Assembly: GCF_008329585.1 (NCBI RefSeq)
Contig: NZ_NPKP01000004.1
Span: 372,001 to 436,000, forward strand
Direction: 5' to 3'
DNA: 64,000 nt
Source of the DNA: Mycolicibacterium sp. P9-22
GTDB taxonomy: Bacteria > Actinomycetota > Actinomycetes > Mycobacteriales > Mycobacteriaceae
Shown here: piece by piece, positions 25,694-36,512 of the stretch
Layout: the number at the start of each line of letters is the position of its first letter
Position numbering within the stretch: position 1 is the stretch's first letter
Notes under the pieces: model-generated
Seen by the model: only the letters and a program-made list of their open reading frames with translations
What the model was told of the DNA's origin: nothing
Database searches by the model: none
Position numbers and translations under genes: made by a program

Positions 25694-27253
25694 ATGCGTG
25701 TGGGGATTATGACGACGATCGCCCTGTCGTCGGTCGCGGTACTGCTGACCTCATGTGCCCCGCTGCTGGCCGCCAACCCGCGCTACGCCACCGACGACGG
25801 CGCCGGACCGCAGGGCGCGCCCACGACCACCGCCGAGGCCGGCGGGCCACCCGCGCTGGAAGCCCCCAAGAACGACCTCTCCTGGCAGGACTGCACCTCC
25901 CGGGTGTTCAGCGATGCCGCGGTGCCCGCACTGCCCGGCATCACGCTGGACTGTGCCACCTACGAGGCCGATCTCGACCCGATCAAGGGCGCCGACGGCA
26001 GCATCTCGATCGGCGTGGTACGAGCCACCTCGGTGGACACCCCCGCCGACGCCGGGCCCGTGGTGATGACCACCGGCACCGACCTGCCGTCGTCATCGCA
26101 GTTGCCGGTGTGGTTGTCCCGCGCCGGCTCCGACATCCTCAAGAAGAACCCCATCGTCGCCGTCGACCGGCGCGGTATGGGACTGTCCGAGGCCATCGAC
26201 TGCCGCGACCTGTTCGACCGGCAGGAGATGATCGACCAGACCCAGTTCGAGCCCGGTGACGACCCGGTGGCCAACTTGAGCGCCATCGTCCAGACCGCCA
26301 CCACCACCTGCACCGACTCCATCGCCCCCGGCGATTCGGCCTATGACAGCGCCCACGCCGCCGAGGACATCGAACGGCTGCGCAGCACCTGGGACGTCCC
26401 GGCGATCGCCCTGATGGGCATCGGCAACGGCGCGCAGGTCGCGTTGGCCTACGCCGGATCGCACCCGGACAAGGTGGCGCGGCTGGTGCTGGATTCGCCG
26501 CTGCCGCTGGCCATCGGCGCCGAGGCCGCCGCCGAGCAGAAGATCAAGGGGCAGCAGGCGGCCCTCGACGCGTTCGCCGCGCAGTGCGCCGCCACGAACT
26601 GCCCGCTGGGTCCGGACCCCAGGGGCTCCGTCGACGCCCTGTTGACGGCAGCCGGCAACGGCGACGGACCCAACGGCGCCTCGGAAGCGGCGGTGGCCGA
26701 TGCCATCACGACGGCGCTGGCCTTCCCGCGTGGGGACCGGGTCAGCGCCACCAACGCGCTGGCCGGTGCGATCGCCTCCGCCCGTTCCGGTGACACCAAC
26801 GCGATGACCAACCTGATCACCCAGGCCGAGACCGTCCGCCAGACCGACGGTCAGTTCGTCAACAGCTGCAGCGACGCGCTCAACCGGCCCACCCCGGACC
26901 GGGTCCGCGAACTCGTCGTCGCCTGGGACCGGCTCTATCCCCAGTTCGGCACCGTCGGCGCACTGCGGATGGTCAACTGCCTGAGCTGGCCCAGCGGCGC
27001 CGCGCCCGAGGACCCCAAGGACCTCGACATCCCGGTCATGCTGCTCGGTGTCCAGAACGACCCGATCGTCGGCAACGAAGGCGTGGCCGCGGTCGCCGCG
27101 ACCATCATCAATGCCGGTTCCACCAGCAAGCGCGTGATCTGGCAGGGCATCGGGCACGGCGCGAGCATCTACACGGCCTGCGCGCTGCCGCCGGTCATCG
27201 GCTACCTGGAGAGCGGCAAACTGCCCGAGACCGACACGTTCTGCCCCGCCTGA
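25694..27253 (+). CDS. Lipoprotein alpha/beta hydrolase, TAP-like, lacking the usual nucleophile serine (Rv2672-like)
   Basis: A 519-residue exported lipoprotein: lipobox LLTSC with Cys21. The fold is that of tripeptidyl-aminopeptidase-like proteases (DRRGMGLSE oxyanion region near 158-166; C-terminal GHGASIYTACALPPV). The position of the nucleophile elbow reads G-I-G-N-G (242-246), so the expected Ser is Gly244. This is either a non-catalytic relative or uses another residue. Position corresponds to M. tuberculosis Rv2672, annotated as possible secreted protease. Ends 20 bases before aftC. Confidence 0.8.
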   Translation: MRVGIMTTIALSSVAVLLTSCAPLLAANPRYATDDGAGPQGAPTTTAEAGGPPALEAPKNDLSWQDCTSRVFSDAAVPALPGITLDCATYEADLDPIKGADGSISIGVVRATSVDTPADAGPVVMTTGTDLPSSSQLPVWLSRAGSDILKKNPIVAVDRRGMGLSEAIDCRDLFDRQEMIDQTQFEPGDDPVANLSAIVQTATTTCTDSIAPGDSAYDSAHAAEDIERLRSTWDVPAIALMGIGNGAQVALAYAGSHPDKVARLVLDSPLPLAIGAEAAAEQKIKGQQAALDAFAAQCAATNCPLGPDPRGSVDALLTAAGNGDGPNGASEAAVADAITTALAFPRGDRVSATNALAGAIASARSGDTNAMTNLITQAETVRQTDGQFVNSCSDALNRPTPDRVRELVVAWDRLYPQFGTVGALRMVNCLSWPSGAAPEDPKDLDIPVMLLGVQNDPIVGNEGVAAVAATIINAGSTSKRVIWQGIGHGASIYTACALPPVIGYLESGKLPETDTFCPA

Positions 27254-27273
27254 TCAAGCCCCGGCGAGCTGCG

Positions 27274-28563
27274 GTGTACGGTGCGCTGGTGTCGTTCCTG
27301 CCTTCCGGTGTGCTGAACGCCTTTCGCCCCAGCACAACCCCGCCCAGCACCGCAACGATCCTGCGGTCGATCCTGTGGCCCATTGCCATTCTGTCGGTGA
27401 TCCATCGCAGCTACGTGCTGGGCACCAACGGCTACATCACCGATGATTTCGGCCCGGTGTACCGCGCGGTCGTGAACTTCAAAATGGGCTGGGACATCTA
27501 CAACGAGAATTTCAGTCACGTCGACCCGCACTATCTGTATCCGCCGGGCGGGACGCTGCTGTTGGCGCCGTTCGGCTATCTCCCGGTGGACGCCGCGCGC
27601 TACTGGTACATCAGCTTCAACGTGATCGCCTTCCTGCTCGCGGCCTACCTGCTGCTGCGGATGTTCGACTACACGCTGAGCTCGGTGGCCGCGCCGGCCC
27701 TGGTGCTCGCGATGTTCTGCACCGAATCGGTCACCAACACTTTGGTGTTCACCAATATCAACGGCTGCGTGCTGCTCGGCGGCGTGCTGTTCTTCCGGTT
27801 CCTCCTCAAGGGCGGGCGCAACGCCGAACTGCTGGCGGGCGCGGCGATCGGGCTGACCATCGTGGTGAAACCGTCGCTGCTACCGCTGCTGTTGCTGCCG
27901 GTGCTCAACCGGCAGTTCTACACCCTGATCACCGCTATCGGTGTGCCCTTGGTGTTCAACGCCGCCGCCTGGCCGCTGGTGTCGGACCCGATGAGCTTCG
28001 TGCACCGCACGGTCCCCTACATCCTGGAGACCCGCGACTACTTCAACTCCTCGATCCTGGGCAACGGCATCTATTACGGCCTGCCGATGTGGCTGATCCT
28101 GGCGCTGCGTATCGGTTTCACCCTGCTGGCCGCCGGCAGCCTCTACCTGCTCTACAAGTACTACCGCGAGCGCGATCCGCTGTTCTGGCTGCTGACCTCC
28201 TCGGGTGTGCTGCTGACCGCGTCGTTCCTGGTGCTCTCACTGGGCCAGGGTTACTACTCGACGATGCTGTTCCCGTTCCTGATGACGGTGGTGCTGCGCA
28301 ACTCCGTGCTGCACAACTGGCCGGCCTGGCTGGCGGTGTACGGGTTCATGACGATGGACCGTTGGCTGCTCGGCCACTGGCCGACCACCGGACGCTTCCT
28401 GGAGTACATGAAGATCACCTACGGCTGGTCGCTGCTGTTGGTGGTGGTGTTCTGCGTGCTGTACTTCCGCTATCTGGACGCCAAGGCCGAGGGCAGGCTG
28501 GATTCCGGTATCGATCCGCCCTGGATGACGGATGAGCACCGGCGCGCTAGCGTGAAATCATGA
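27274..28563 (+). CDS. aftC: Alpha-(1->3)-arabinofuranosyltransferase AftC
   Basis: A 429-residue GT-C membrane glycosyltransferase with about ten membrane helices. The periplasmic loop after the first helix has ITDDFGPVY (Asp57-Asp58), the acidic GT-C motif that binds the polyprenyl-phosphate arabinose donor. It matches M. tuberculosis AftC (Rv2673), which puts alpha-1,3 branches on arabinogalactan and lipoarabinomannan. GTG start. Its stop overlaps msrB by four bases (ATGA). Confidence 0.9.
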   Translation: MYGALVSFLPSGVLNAFRPSTTPPSTATILRSILWPIAILSVIHRSYVLGTNGYITDDFGPVYRAVVNFKMGWDIYNENFSHVDPHYLYPPGGTLLLAPFGYLPVDAARYWYISFNVIAFLLAAYLLLRMFDYTLSSVAAPALVLAMFCTESVTNTLVFTNINGCVLLGGVLFFRFLLKGGRNAELLAGAAIGLTIVVKPSLLPLLLLPVLNRQFYTLITAIGVPLVFNAAAWPLVSDPMSFVHRTVPYILETRDYFNSSILGNGIYYGLPMWLILALRIGFTLLAAGSLYLLYKYYRERDPLFWLLTSSGVLLTASFLVLSLGQGYYSTMLFPFLMTVVLRNSVLHNWPAWLAVYGFMTMDRWLLGHWPTTGRFLEYMKITYGWSLLLVVVFCVLYFRYLDAKAEGRLDSGIDPPWMTDEHRRASVKS

Positions 28564-28988
28564 CAATCCCTGGTCCCAAGCTTGAGCTCACCGACGATCA
28601 GTGGCGCGAGAAGCTCAACCCCGCCGAATTCGCCGTGCTGCGCCGTGCCGGCACCGAACGGCCGTTCACCGGTGAGTACACCGACACCAAGACCGCCGGG
28701 GTCTACGAATGCCGGGCCTGCGGCGCCGAGCTGTTCCGCAGCTCCGAGAAGTTCGAATCCCATTGCGGCTGGCCGTCTTTCTTCGACCCCGCCGACTCCG
28801 ATGCGGTGATCCTCAAACGCGACGATTCGCTGGGGATGACCCGCATCGAGGTGATCTGCGCCAACTGCCACAGCCACCTCGGGCACGTGTTCGAGGGCGA
28901 GGGTTACCCGACGCCGACCGACCAGCGGTACTGCATCAACTCGATATCGCTGCGTCTGGTGCCGGCCGGCGCCACGTCAACGGACTGA
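28560..28988 (+). CDS. msrB: Peptide-methionine (R)-S-oxide reductase MsrB
   Basis: A 142-residue enzyme that repairs methionine R-sulfoxide. It has both zinc Cys-x-x-Cys pairs (ECRACGAELF, CANCHSHLG), the substrate block FESHCGWPSF and the C-terminal catalytic RYCINSISL. Overlaps aftC by four bases, so translation is coupled. Same order as Rv2673-Rv2674. Confidence 0.95.
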   Translation: MTIPGPKLELTDDQWREKLNPAEFAVLRRAGTERPFTGEYTDTKTAGVYECRACGAELFRSSEKFESHCGWPSFFDPADSDAVILKRDDSLGMTRIEVICANCHSHLGHVFEGEGYPTPTDQRYCINSISLRLVPAGATSTD

Positions 28989-28993
28989 GGTCG

Positions 28994-29686
28994 TCACGGC
29001 AGCTTGGCCAGCAGGGTTTCGACCGCGACCCGCGGGCCGGTGAAGAACGGCGTCTCCTCACGCACATGCCTGCGCGCCTCGGTGTAGCGCAGCTTCCACA
29101 TCAGCTCCACGATGCGGCCCAGATCGGGGCCCTCGAAGGCCAGGATCCACTCGTAGTCGCCGAGCGCGAAGGCCGGCACGGTGTTGGCTCGCACATCCGG
29201 GTACTCGCGGCCCGCCATACCGTGATCGACGAGCATCTTGCGGCGCTCATCGTCGGGCAGCAGGTACCAGTCCAGCGACCGCACGAACGGGTACACGCAG
29301 ACGTAGTCACCCGGGTCCTCTCCGGCGACGAACGCCGGCACGTGGCTCTTGTTGAACTCCGCGGGACGGTGCAGTGCGACCACGCTCCATACCGGGTCGC
29401 TGGCCAGGCCCAGGGTGGTCCGGCGGAACGCCGAGTAGGTGGCCTGCAGGTCCTCGACCCGCTCGGCGTGGGTCCAGATCATGAAGTCGGCATCGGCCCG
29501 GAACCCGGTGACGTCGTACAACCCGCGGACCACGACCCCGTTGTCCTCCTGCTGTTTGAGGAACGTCGCGGTCTCATCGATCACCGCTGACCGATCCCGG
29601 TCGAGCGCCTCGGGCTGGACGGCGAAGACCGAGATCATCATGTACCGGGTCATCGAGTTGAGCTTGTCGTAATCGAGCTTGGCCAT
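28994..29686 (-). CDS. hemQ: Coproheme decarboxylase HemQ (ChdC)
   Basis: A 230-residue member of the chlorite-dismutase family in the size class that makes heme b from coproheme in Actinobacteria (M. tuberculosis Rv2676c). [30 protein letters not shown] and the [13 protein letters not shown] region are characteristic. It lies four bases after the hemY stop, completing hemE-hemY-hemQ. Confidence 0.9.
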   Translation of the reverse strand: MAKLDYDKLNSMTRYMMISVFAVQPEALDRDRSAVIDETATFLKQQEDNGVVVRGLYDVTGFRADADFMIWTHAERVEDLQATYSAFRRTTLGLASDPVWSVVALHRPAEFNKSHVPAFVAGEDPGDYVCVYPFVRSLDWYLLPDDERRKMLVDHGMAGREYPDVRANTVPAFALGDYEWILAFEGPDLGRIVELMWKLRYTEARRHVREETPFFTGPRVAVETLLAKLP

Positions 29687-29690
29687 GGGC

Positions 29691-31046
29691 CTATCGTGCC
29701 ACGCCGGAGGTCACCAGTTTCGCGGCCGCCCTGGTGGCAGATCCCACACAGGCGGGCACGCCGATGCCGTCCAGATATCCGCCCGCGACGGCCAGGTTCG
29801 GCGGCAGACCGGCCCGCAGCTCCGCCACCAGATCCGCATGCCCGGGCCCGTACTGGGGCATCGCGTCGATCCAGCGCTGCACCCGGTAATCGACCGGGTC
29901 GGCGGCGATCGAGAACACCTGCTGCAGATCCTCCAGCGACCAGTTGAGCAGCTCGTCATCGCCGACGCTGCGCGCCAGCGTGTCCCCGAAGCGGCCGTAG
30001 GACAGCCGCACCAACTCGACGTTGCCGCGTCGGCCCCACTTGCGCGAGGTCAGGGTGATCGCCTTGGCGTGCAACTGTTCTCCGGTGGCGACCAGCACCC
30101 CGGACTGATCGGGCAACGGGGTACCTCCCGGTAGCGCGAGGGCCACCAACGCGGTCGAGGCCACCCCGATCCGGCGGGCGGCCGCCGCGCTGCGCGGGGC
30201 GATGTGCTCGACCAGCCGGACCAGCCGCGGCGCGGGCACGGCGAGCACCACCGCATCGGCCGGCCAGTGGCCACCCTCATCGTCGATCAGCTCCCAGCCC
30301 TGCGTGCGGCGCTGCACCCGCCCGATCCCGACGTGTGCCCAGCGCAGGTCGGCCCGGCGGGCCAGTTCGTCGATCAGGACGCGGTAGCCGCCATCGAGGG
30401 CCCCGAACACGGGCCCGGGAAGTGGTGCGGGCATTGCGGTTCGGACCGCCTCGGTGAGGCTGCGGGCACCGCGGTCCAGCGCGGCTGCCAGCGTCGGCAG
30501 CGCCGAACGCACGCCGATGGTGGCGGCCGACCCGGCGTACACACCGGTCAGCAGCGGCTCCACCGAGCGCGTGACCACCTGCGCGCCGAACCGGTCACTG
30601 ACCAGATCGCCGACCGACACGTCCGCGGCCGGGCGCCAGCTGAACGGGCGGCGGTGTTCGTCGGCGATCTTGGCCACCGTCGCGGCGTCGACCAGACCTG
30701 CCACCGACTCGGCTCGGGACGGAATGCCCTGCAGGGTGCCCGCCGGCAGCGGATGCAACCGGCCCTGGCTGTAGATCAGCGGCCGAGCTCCGGCGCTGGC
30801 GACCTGCCTGCCGGAAAGTCCCAATTCGGCCAGCAGGGCGGTCACCTCGGGGCGACGGGTGATGAACGCCTCGGCCCCGACATCCATCGACATCCCGCCG
30901 ACCTGCTCGGTGCGCAGCACACCACCCAGGCGGTCGGCCGGGTCGAACAGCGTTATCGAGGCGTCCGGACCGGCCGCGACGCGCAGCCGGTAGGCCGCGG
31001 TGAGGCCCGAAATGCCTCCTCCGACAACGCAGTACGTGGCTTTCAC
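29691..31046 (-). CDS. hemY: Coproporphyrinogen III oxidase (HemY/CgoX)
   Basis: A 451-residue FAD protein. It starts [21 protein letters not shown], the dinucleotide fold, with [21 protein letters not shown] following and [16 protein letters not shown] at the end. Family and context fit oxidation of coproporphyrinogen III in the coproporphyrin-dependent heme pathway. A longer frame extends upstream under hemE; the GTG at 31046 overlaps the hemE stop (GTGA), giving coupling. Matches Rv2677c. Confidence 0.9.
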   Translation of the reverse strand: MKATYCVVGGGISGLTAAYRLRVAAGPDASITLFDPADRLGGVLRTEQVGGMSMDVGAEAFITRRPEVTALLAELGLSGRQVASAGARPLIYSQGRLHPLPAGTLQGIPSRAESVAGLVDAATVAKIADEHRRPFSWRPAADVSVGDLVSDRFGAQVVTRSVEPLLTGVYAGSAATIGVRSALPTLAAALDRGARSLTEAVRTAMPAPLPGPVFGALDGGYRVLIDELARRADLRWAHVGIGRVQRRTQGWELIDDEGGHWPADAVVLAVPAPRLVRLVEHIAPRSAAAARRIGVASTALVALALPGGTPLPDQSGVLVATGEQLHAKAITLTSRKWGRRGNVELVRLSYGRFGDTLARSVGDDELLNWSLEDLQQVFSIAADPVDYRVQRWIDAMPQYGPGHADLVAELRAGLPPNLAVAGGYLDGIGVPACVGSATRAAAKLVTSGVAR

Positions 31047-32092
31047 AATGAATGCACCAGGGATACGAGCTCTGTCACCACCCCGGGGTCGGTGGCAGGC
31101 AGCACACCATGACCGAGGTTGAAGATATGACCGGACGCCCCGGCGGCGACGGCCGCGCGGCCGTCCTCGACGACGGCCCGGGCCGCCCGGTCGACCACCG
31201 GCCAGCCGGCCAGCAAGACGACGGGATCGAGGTTGCCTTGGAGCGCGGTGCCCGGACGCACCCTGCCCGCCGCGGCTTGCAGCGATGTCCGCCAGTCCAC
31301 GCCCACCACGGTGGCACCGGCCTCGCCCATCGCGCCGAGCAGCTCCGCGGTGCCGACCCCGAAGTGCGTCATCGGCACACCGCGATCGGCCAGCGCGGCG
31401 AAGATGCGTGTGCTGTGCGGCAGGACGTGGCTGCGGTAATCGGCCAGCGACAGCGTCCCGGCCCACGAGTCGAACAACTGGATGGCATCGACGCCGGCGT
31501 CGAGCTGGGCTGCCAGGAACTCGATGGTCAGGTCGGTCAGCGAGGTCATCAGCGCGTGCCAGGTTCCGGTCTCGCCGAACATCATCGCCTTGGTCTTCTC
31601 GTGGTTGCGGCTGGGACCGCCCTCCACCAGATAGGAGGCCAGGGTGAACGGCGCCCCGGCGAAACCGATCAGCGGAACGTCACCCAGCGCGGCGACCAGC
31701 AGCGACACCGCTTCGCTGACCGGGGCCACCTGAGACCGCTCCAGTGGTTTGAGGGTGCCCACATCGGCACGGGACCGGATGGGGTGCTCGATGACGGGCC
31801 CCACGTCGGGCACGATGTCCAGCGCGACACCGGCGGCCTTCAGCGGCACCACGATGTCGGAGAACAGGATGGCCGCATCGACGCCGTGCCTGCGTACCGG
31901 CTGCAGGGTGATCTCGCAGACCAGCTCCGGGTCGAAGCAGGCGTCCAGCATCTTGTGGTTGGCGCGAAGGGCGCGGTACTCGGGCAGCGAACGTCCGGCC
32001 TGGCGCATGAACCACACCGGCGTGCGGCTCGGGCGGCGGCCGGCGGCAGCGGCGAGAAACGGCGACTCTGGCAGGTCACGACGGGTGCTCAT
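31043..32092 (-). CDS. hemE: Uroporphyrinogen decarboxylase HemE
   Basis: A 349-residue enzyme converting uroporphyrinogen III to coproporphyrinogen III. The active-site signature [16 protein letters not shown] is at residues 25-40, followed by [12 protein letters not shown] and [11 protein letters not shown]. First gene of the heme unit. The M. tuberculosis neighbour echA15 (Rv2679) is not found upstream. Confidence 0.95.
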   Translation of the reverse strand: MSTRRDLPESPFLAAAAGRRPSRTPVWFMRQAGRSLPEYRALRANHKMLDACFDPELVCEITLQPVRRHGVDAAILFSDIVVPLKAAGVALDIVPDVGPVIEHPIRSRADVGTLKPLERSQVAPVSEAVSLLVAALGDVPLIGFAGAPFTLASYLVEGGPSRNHEKTKAMMFGETGTWHALMTSLTDLTIEFLAAQLDAGVDAIQLFDSWAGTLSLADYRSHVLPHSTRIFAALADRGVPMTHFGVGTAELLGAMGEAGATVVGVDWRTSLQAAAGRVRPGTALQGNLDPVVLLAGWPVVDRAARAVVEDGRAAVAAGASGHIFNLGHGVLPATDPGVVTELVSLVHSL

Positions 32093-32150
32093 CGAGCCCT
32101 ATGGTGCCATGTGCCCGGAGATCGGCGCGCCTGCGCACGGGTGAGACGAG

Positions 32151-32753
32151 ATGGGTCTAGCGTCCCACACTGTGACGTCCGCCGAACCGGCTCAGTTCCG
32201 CACCGCGGTTGCGGCCATGAATGCCGCGACCGTTCGGCCGGAAATCGAGTTGGGACCGATCCGACCACCGCAACGTCTCGCCCCGTACAGCTATGCGCTG
32301 GGTGCCGAAGTGCGCCACCCCGATGCCCCGGTGGTGCCGGAACGATCCGAGGGTGACGCCTTCGGGCGGCTGATCCTGCTGCACGACCCCGAAGGCGCCG
32401 AAGCCTGGGACGGCACCATGCGCCTGGTCGCCTACATCCAGGCGGACCTGGACTCCACCGAGGCCGTCGACCCGCTACTGCCCGAGGTGGCCTGGAGCTG
32501 GCTGGTGGACGCGCTCGCCGAGCACGGCGAGGCCGTCACCGCACTGGGCGGCACGGTCACCGCCACCACGTCGGTGCGTTACGGAGACATCTCCGGCCCG
32601 CCGCGCGCCCATCAACTGGAACTCCGCGCCTCCTGGACGGCCACCAACCTGGAGTTGGGACCGCACGTGCAGGCCTTCTGCGAGGTCCTCGAGCACGCGG
32701 CCGGTCTGCCGCCTGCGGGAGTGACCAGCTTGGGTTCCCGCACCCGCGCCTGA
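32151..32753 (+). CDS. DUF3000 protein (Rv2680-like)
   Basis: A 200-residue soluble protein with RPEIELGPIRPPQRLAPYSYAL and ELRASWTATNLELGPHVQAFCEVLEHAAGLPP, conserved blocks of DUF3000, a family nearly always next to rnd in Actinobacteria. Function unknown. Start ATG at 32151, or GTG at 32172. Its stop overlaps the rnd start by one base. Confidence 0.8.
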   Translation: MGLASHTVTSAEPAQFRTAVAAMNAATVRPEIELGPIRPPQRLAPYSYALGAEVRHPDAPVVPERSEGDAFGRLILLHDPEGAEAWDGTMRLVAYIQADLDSTEAVDPLLPEVAWSWLVDALAEHGEAVTALGGTVTATTSVRYGDISGPPRAHQLELRASWTATNLELGPHVQAFCEVLEHAAGLPPAGVTSLGSRTRA

Positions 32754-34021
32754 TGACCGAGCCCGAAGAAGAGTCCGGCGACGCCACCGAACCGGAAGCA
32801 ACTCCCCTACTGGCCCCTGCCGACGGTGTGCCGCCGGTCGCCATGTATCCCAGCGATATCGCGCGGGCGGCCGAGCAGTTGGCCGGTGGCACCGGCCCGT
32901 TCGCGGTCGACGCCGAACGCGCATCGGGTTTCCGCTACTCCAACCGGGCCTACCTGGTGCAGATCCGCCGGGCCGGTGCGGGCACCGTACTGATCGATCC
33001 GGTGAACCATGGCGGCGATCCCCTGCAGGTGATGGCGCCACTGGCGAAGGTGCTGGCCACCGACGAGTGGGTGCTACACGCCGCCGATCAGGACCTGCCG
33101 TGCCTGGCTGAGCTCGGGATGACCCCGCCCAGTCTCTATGACACCGAATTGGGCGCCCGGCTGGCCGGATTCGACCGGGTGAACCTCGCCGAGATGGTAC
33201 GCAGGCTGCTGGGCCTGGGTCTGGTCAAGGGTCACGGCGCCGCCGATTGGTCCAAGCGACCGCTGCCCGCGGACTGGCTCAATTACGCGGCACTCGACGT
33301 CGAGGTGCTGCTGGAGTTACGGGCCGCGGTTGCCGCCGTGCTCGAAGAGCAGGGCAAATCAGATTGGGCAGCACAGGAATTCGAGTTCCTGCGGACCGCT
33401 GAGCCCACCGTCACCCGGCGTGACCGGTGGCGGCGCACCTCGGGCATCCACAAGGTGCGCGACCCCCGGGCGCTGGCCGCGGTGCGTGAGCTGTGGACGG
33501 CCCGCGATCAGATCGCTGCGCGCCGCGATATCGCACCCGGCCGGATACTGCCCGACGCGGCGATCGTCAACGCCGCCACCGTGGACCCCGATACGGTCGA
33601 GAAGATCGTCGCGCTACCGGTTTTCGGTGGCAGCCGGCAACGGCGCAGCGCGCAGGTGTGGCTGGACGCGTTGGCCAGGGCTCGTCAGGACCCCGACCCG
33701 CCGACAGGTTCGGAACCTCTCAATGGCCCGCCACCGCCGGCCCGCTGGTCCCGGCGCAAGCCGGAGGCCGCCGAACGTCTGGAGGCCGCGCGCAGCGGCT
33801 TGACCGAACTCTCGCAGAAGGTCTCGGTTCCCACCGAGAATCTGCTGACACCCGATACCGTCCGCCGGCTGTGCTGGGACTGGCAGCCGGTCGCCGATAC
33901 CGCGTCGGCCGTCGAGGAATTCCTGGTGCAGGCCAAGGCCCGGCCGTGGCAGCGTGAGCTGACCGTGCCGGTGCTCACGGTGGCATTGACGAGCGGGAAC
34001 GCTCCACCACCTGCGAGCTGA
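32753..34021 (+). CDS. rnd: Ribonuclease D (HRDC domain)
   Basis: A 422-residue DEDDy exonuclease. Motif I is FAVDAERASGFRYSN (Asp-x-Glu), motif II HAADQDLPCLAELG, motif III includes NYAALDVEVLLELR. An HRDC domain follows (about 210-290, RDRWRRTSGIHKVRDPRALAAVRELW). It trims tRNA and other RNA 3' ends. Coupled to the DUF3000 gene by the TGATG overlap. M. tuberculosis Rv2681. Confidence 0.85.
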   Translation: MTEPEEESGDATEPEATPLLAPADGVPPVAMYPSDIARAAEQLAGGTGPFAVDAERASGFRYSNRAYLVQIRRAGAGTVLIDPVNHGGDPLQVMAPLAKVLATDEWVLHAADQDLPCLAELGMTPPSLYDTELGARLAGFDRVNLAEMVRRLLGLGLVKGHGAADWSKRPLPADWLNYAALDVEVLLELRAAVAAVLEEQGKSDWAAQEFEFLRTAEPTVTRRDRWRRTSGIHKVRDPRALAAVRELWTARDQIAARRDIAPGRILPDAAIVNAATVDPDTVEKIVALPVFGGSRQRRSAQVWLDALARARQDPDPPTGSEPLNGPPPPARWSRRKPEAAERLEAARSGLTELSQKVSVPTENLLTPDTVRRLCWDWQPVADTASAVEEFLVQAKARPWQRELTVPVLTVALTSGNAPPPAS

Positions 34022-34033
34022 AGGACACCCAAC

Positions 34034-34528
34034 GTGGCCGAAAAGGCAGAGACGCACGACGAAAAGGACCGCCAGCGCTTCGCCGACCGCGTCCTCAGCG
34101 TCGTCGAGGACGCCGTGTACTGGGGCATCGCGGTCATCCTGGTGGCCGGCGCCGTGGCCCTGCTGGTGGCCCAGGTCAAAACCATGTTTTCGTTACTGGG
34201 CAAGCCCATCTCCAACGTCATGCTGGAACTTTTGGACGGCGTGCTGCTGATCTTCATCTTCGTCGAATTGCTCTACGCCGTGCGGACCAGCCTGCGGTCC
34301 CACGAGATAGCCGTCGAGCCGTTTTTGATCGTCGGAATCCTGGCTTGTATCAAGGAGATTGTGGTCCAGTCGGTGGAAGCGGCCAAACTCGTGGGCCAGG
34401 GACCGGAGTTCGCAAGGACCATCGTCCAGACCGGGGTGCTCGGCGCGCTGGTCCTGGTACTGGCGGTGGCAGCGTGGGTGCTGAGGCAGCGCAGTGTGAC
34501 CGCTCCGCCTGAAGACGAGGGCGATTGA
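34034..34528 (+). CDS. PsiE-like small membrane protein
   Basis: A 164-residue protein with four hydrophobic helices and a charged N-terminal 20 residues. LLYAVRTSLRSHEIAVEPFLIVGILACIKEIVV resembles phosphate-starvation-inducible PsiE proteins. Function in this host is not known. GTG start, 12 bases after rnd; converges with dxs. Confidence 0.7.
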   Translation: MAEKAETHDEKDRQRFADRVLSVVEDAVYWGIAVILVAGAVALLVAQVKTMFSLLGKPISNVMLELLDGVLLIFIFVELLYAVRTSLRSHEIAVEPFLIVGILACIKEIVVQSVEAAKLVGQGPEFARTIVQTGVLGALVLVLAVAAWVLRQRSVTAPPEDEGD

Positions 34529-34562
34529 GCGGCACGGGGTTTACAGCCGATACCGGAGCTGC

Positions 34563-36485
34563 CTAGTCGGACTTCCGCACCGACATGTCGGCGTCGGTGT
34601 CGAGTTCGGAATTGTTCAGCGCAGCGACCCAGCCGGTGATCTGACGGGCAATGTGCTGATCGGTCAGACCGATGTCGGTGAGCACCTCGCCACGTGAGGC
34701 ATGCGCCTGAAACTCCTGCGGCACACCGACATCACGGCACGGCACATCGATCTCGGCCGCCCGCAGCGCGGCGGACACCGACGACCCGATACCACCGTGC
34801 ACGCCGTTGTCCTCGAGCGTGACGACCAGCTTGTGCGCGGTGGCGAGCGCGTGTAGCGCCTTGGGCACCGGCAGCACCCAGCGGGGGTCGACGACGGTCA
34901 CACCGATACCGTGCTGCTGCAGACGCTGCGCGACCGCCAGACCCATCTGGGCGAACGAGCCGACCGCGACCAGCAGGACGTCTTCGGAGGATCCGGCGCC
35001 CGGCTTGGCCAGGATGTCCACCCCGGCACGCCGTTCGAGTGCCGGAATATCCTCGCCGACGGCGCCCTTCGGGAACCGGATGGCGGTCGGGCCGTCCTTG
35101 ACCTCGAGTGCCTCGCCGAGTTCCTCACGCAGGCGCGCGGAGTCACGCGGTGCCGCGACCCGCATACCGGGCACGATGCCCAGGATCGACAGGTCCCAGA
35201 CGCCGTGGTGGCTGGCACCGTCCGGGCCGGTGACACCGGCCCGGTCCAGCACGATGGTCACCGGAAGCTTGTGCAGCGCAACGTCCATCATCATCTGGTC
35301 GAAGGCGCGGTTGAGGAAGGTCGAATAGATCGCGACGACGGGGTGCATGCCGCCCATCGCGAGACCGGCGGCCGAGGTCATTGCGTGCTGCTCGGCGATA
35401 CCGACATCGAAGAGCCGGTCCGGGTACAACTGACCGAAGGCCGCCAGGCCGGTCGGGCCCGCCATCGCCGCGGTGATCGCGACGATATCGCGCCGGCGCT
35501 TCGCGATCTTGATCAGTTCATCGGAGAAGGTTCCGGTCCAGCCGGGTGCCGACACGGCGGTGGCCTGCCCGGTGATCGGGTCGATGATGCCGCAGGCGTG
35601 CATCTGCTCGGCCTCATCGGCTTCGGCGGGTCCGAAGCCCATGCCCTTGCGGGTCACCACGTGCACGATGACCGGCGCGTTGAACCCACGGGCGTGCCGC
35701 AGGGCCGCCTCCACGGCATGCTCGTCGTGACCATCGATGGGACCGACGTACTTCAGTCCCAGGTCGGTGAACATGGCCTGTGGCTGAAGGGCGTCCTTGA
35801 GGCCCGCCTTGACGCTGTGCATGCACTGGTAGCAGATCTCACCGATGACCGGCACACCGCGAACCACGTCGCGGCCCTTTTCCAGCAGCTTCTCGTAGCC
35901 GGGCTGCAGCTGCAGGGCGGCCAGGTGATCGGCCAGCCCGCCGATGGTGGGCGCATAGCTGCGGCCGTTGTCGTTGACCACGATGACGACCGGTCGTTTC
36001 GCGGCCGCGATGTTGTTGAGCGCTTCCCAGCACATACCGCCGGTCAGCGCGCCGTCACCGACGACGGCGACGACATGACGGTTGCGGTGCCCGGACAGTT
36101 CGAAGGCCTTGGCCAGACCGTCGGCGTAGGACAGTGCGGTGCTGGCGTGGCTGGACTCGACCCAGTCATGCTCGCTCTCGGCGCGCGCCGGGTAGCCCGA
36201 CAGACCGTCCTTCATCCGGAGCTGGTCGAAATCGTCGGCGCGTCCGGTCAGGATCTTGTGCACATAGGACTGGTGTCCGGTGTCGAAGATGATCGGATCG
36301 TGCGGCGAATCGAAGACCCGGTGCAGCGCCAACGTCAGCTCGACAACACCGAGGTTCGGGCCCAGATGTCCGCCGGTTGCAGCGACCTTGTGAATCAGGA
36401 ATTCACGGATCTCACCGGCCAGCTCGTCGAGCTGCGACTGGGACAGGTGCTGCAGATCGGCGGGACCGCGGATCTGTTTAAGCAT
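34563..36485 (-). CDS. dxs: 1-deoxy-D-xylulose-5-phosphate synthase
   Basis: A 640-residue thiamine diphosphate enzyme, first step of the MEP pathway to isoprenoids (menaquinone side chain, decaprenyl phosphate). The ThDP motif is [18 protein letters not shown], the N-terminal [16 protein letters not shown] and central [13 protein letters not shown] are canonical. It follows nhaA by 27 bases on the same strand and may share its promoter, which carries a LexA box. M. tuberculosis Rv2682c. Confidence 0.95.
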   Translation of the reverse strand: MLKQIRGPADLQHLSQSQLDELAGEIREFLIHKVAATGGHLGPNLGVVELTLALHRVFDSPHDPIIFDTGHQSYVHKILTGRADDFDQLRMKDGLSGYPARAESEHDWVESSHASTALSYADGLAKAFELSGHRNRHVVAVVGDGALTGGMCWEALNNIAAAKRPVVIVVNDNGRSYAPTIGGLADHLAALQLQPGYEKLLEKGRDVVRGVPVIGEICYQCMHSVKAGLKDALQPQAMFTDLGLKYVGPIDGHDEHAVEAALRHARGFNAPVIVHVVTRKGMGFGPAEADEAEQMHACGIIDPITGQATAVSAPGWTGTFSDELIKIAKRRRDIVAITAAMAGPTGLAAFGQLYPDRLFDVGIAEQHAMTSAAGLAMGGMHPVVAIYSTFLNRAFDQMMMDVALHKLPVTIVLDRAGVTGPDGASHHGVWDLSILGIVPGMRVAAPRDSARLREELGEALEVKDGPTAIRFPKGAVGEDIPALERRAGVDILAKPGAGSSEDVLLVAVGSFAQMGLAVAQRLQQHGIGVTVVDPRWVLPVPKALHALATAHKLVVTLEDNGVHGGIGSSVSAALRAAEIDVPCRDVGVPQEFQAHASRGEVLTDIGLTDQHIARQITGWVAALNNSELDTDADMSVRKSD

Positions 36486-36512
36486 CCCGCCAGTTTAGCC
36501 ACGTAACACCCG

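Noticed and set aside
34911..36506. Long open frame antisense to dxs
   Set aside because: Shadow of a canonical enzyme gene with no recognisable domain.
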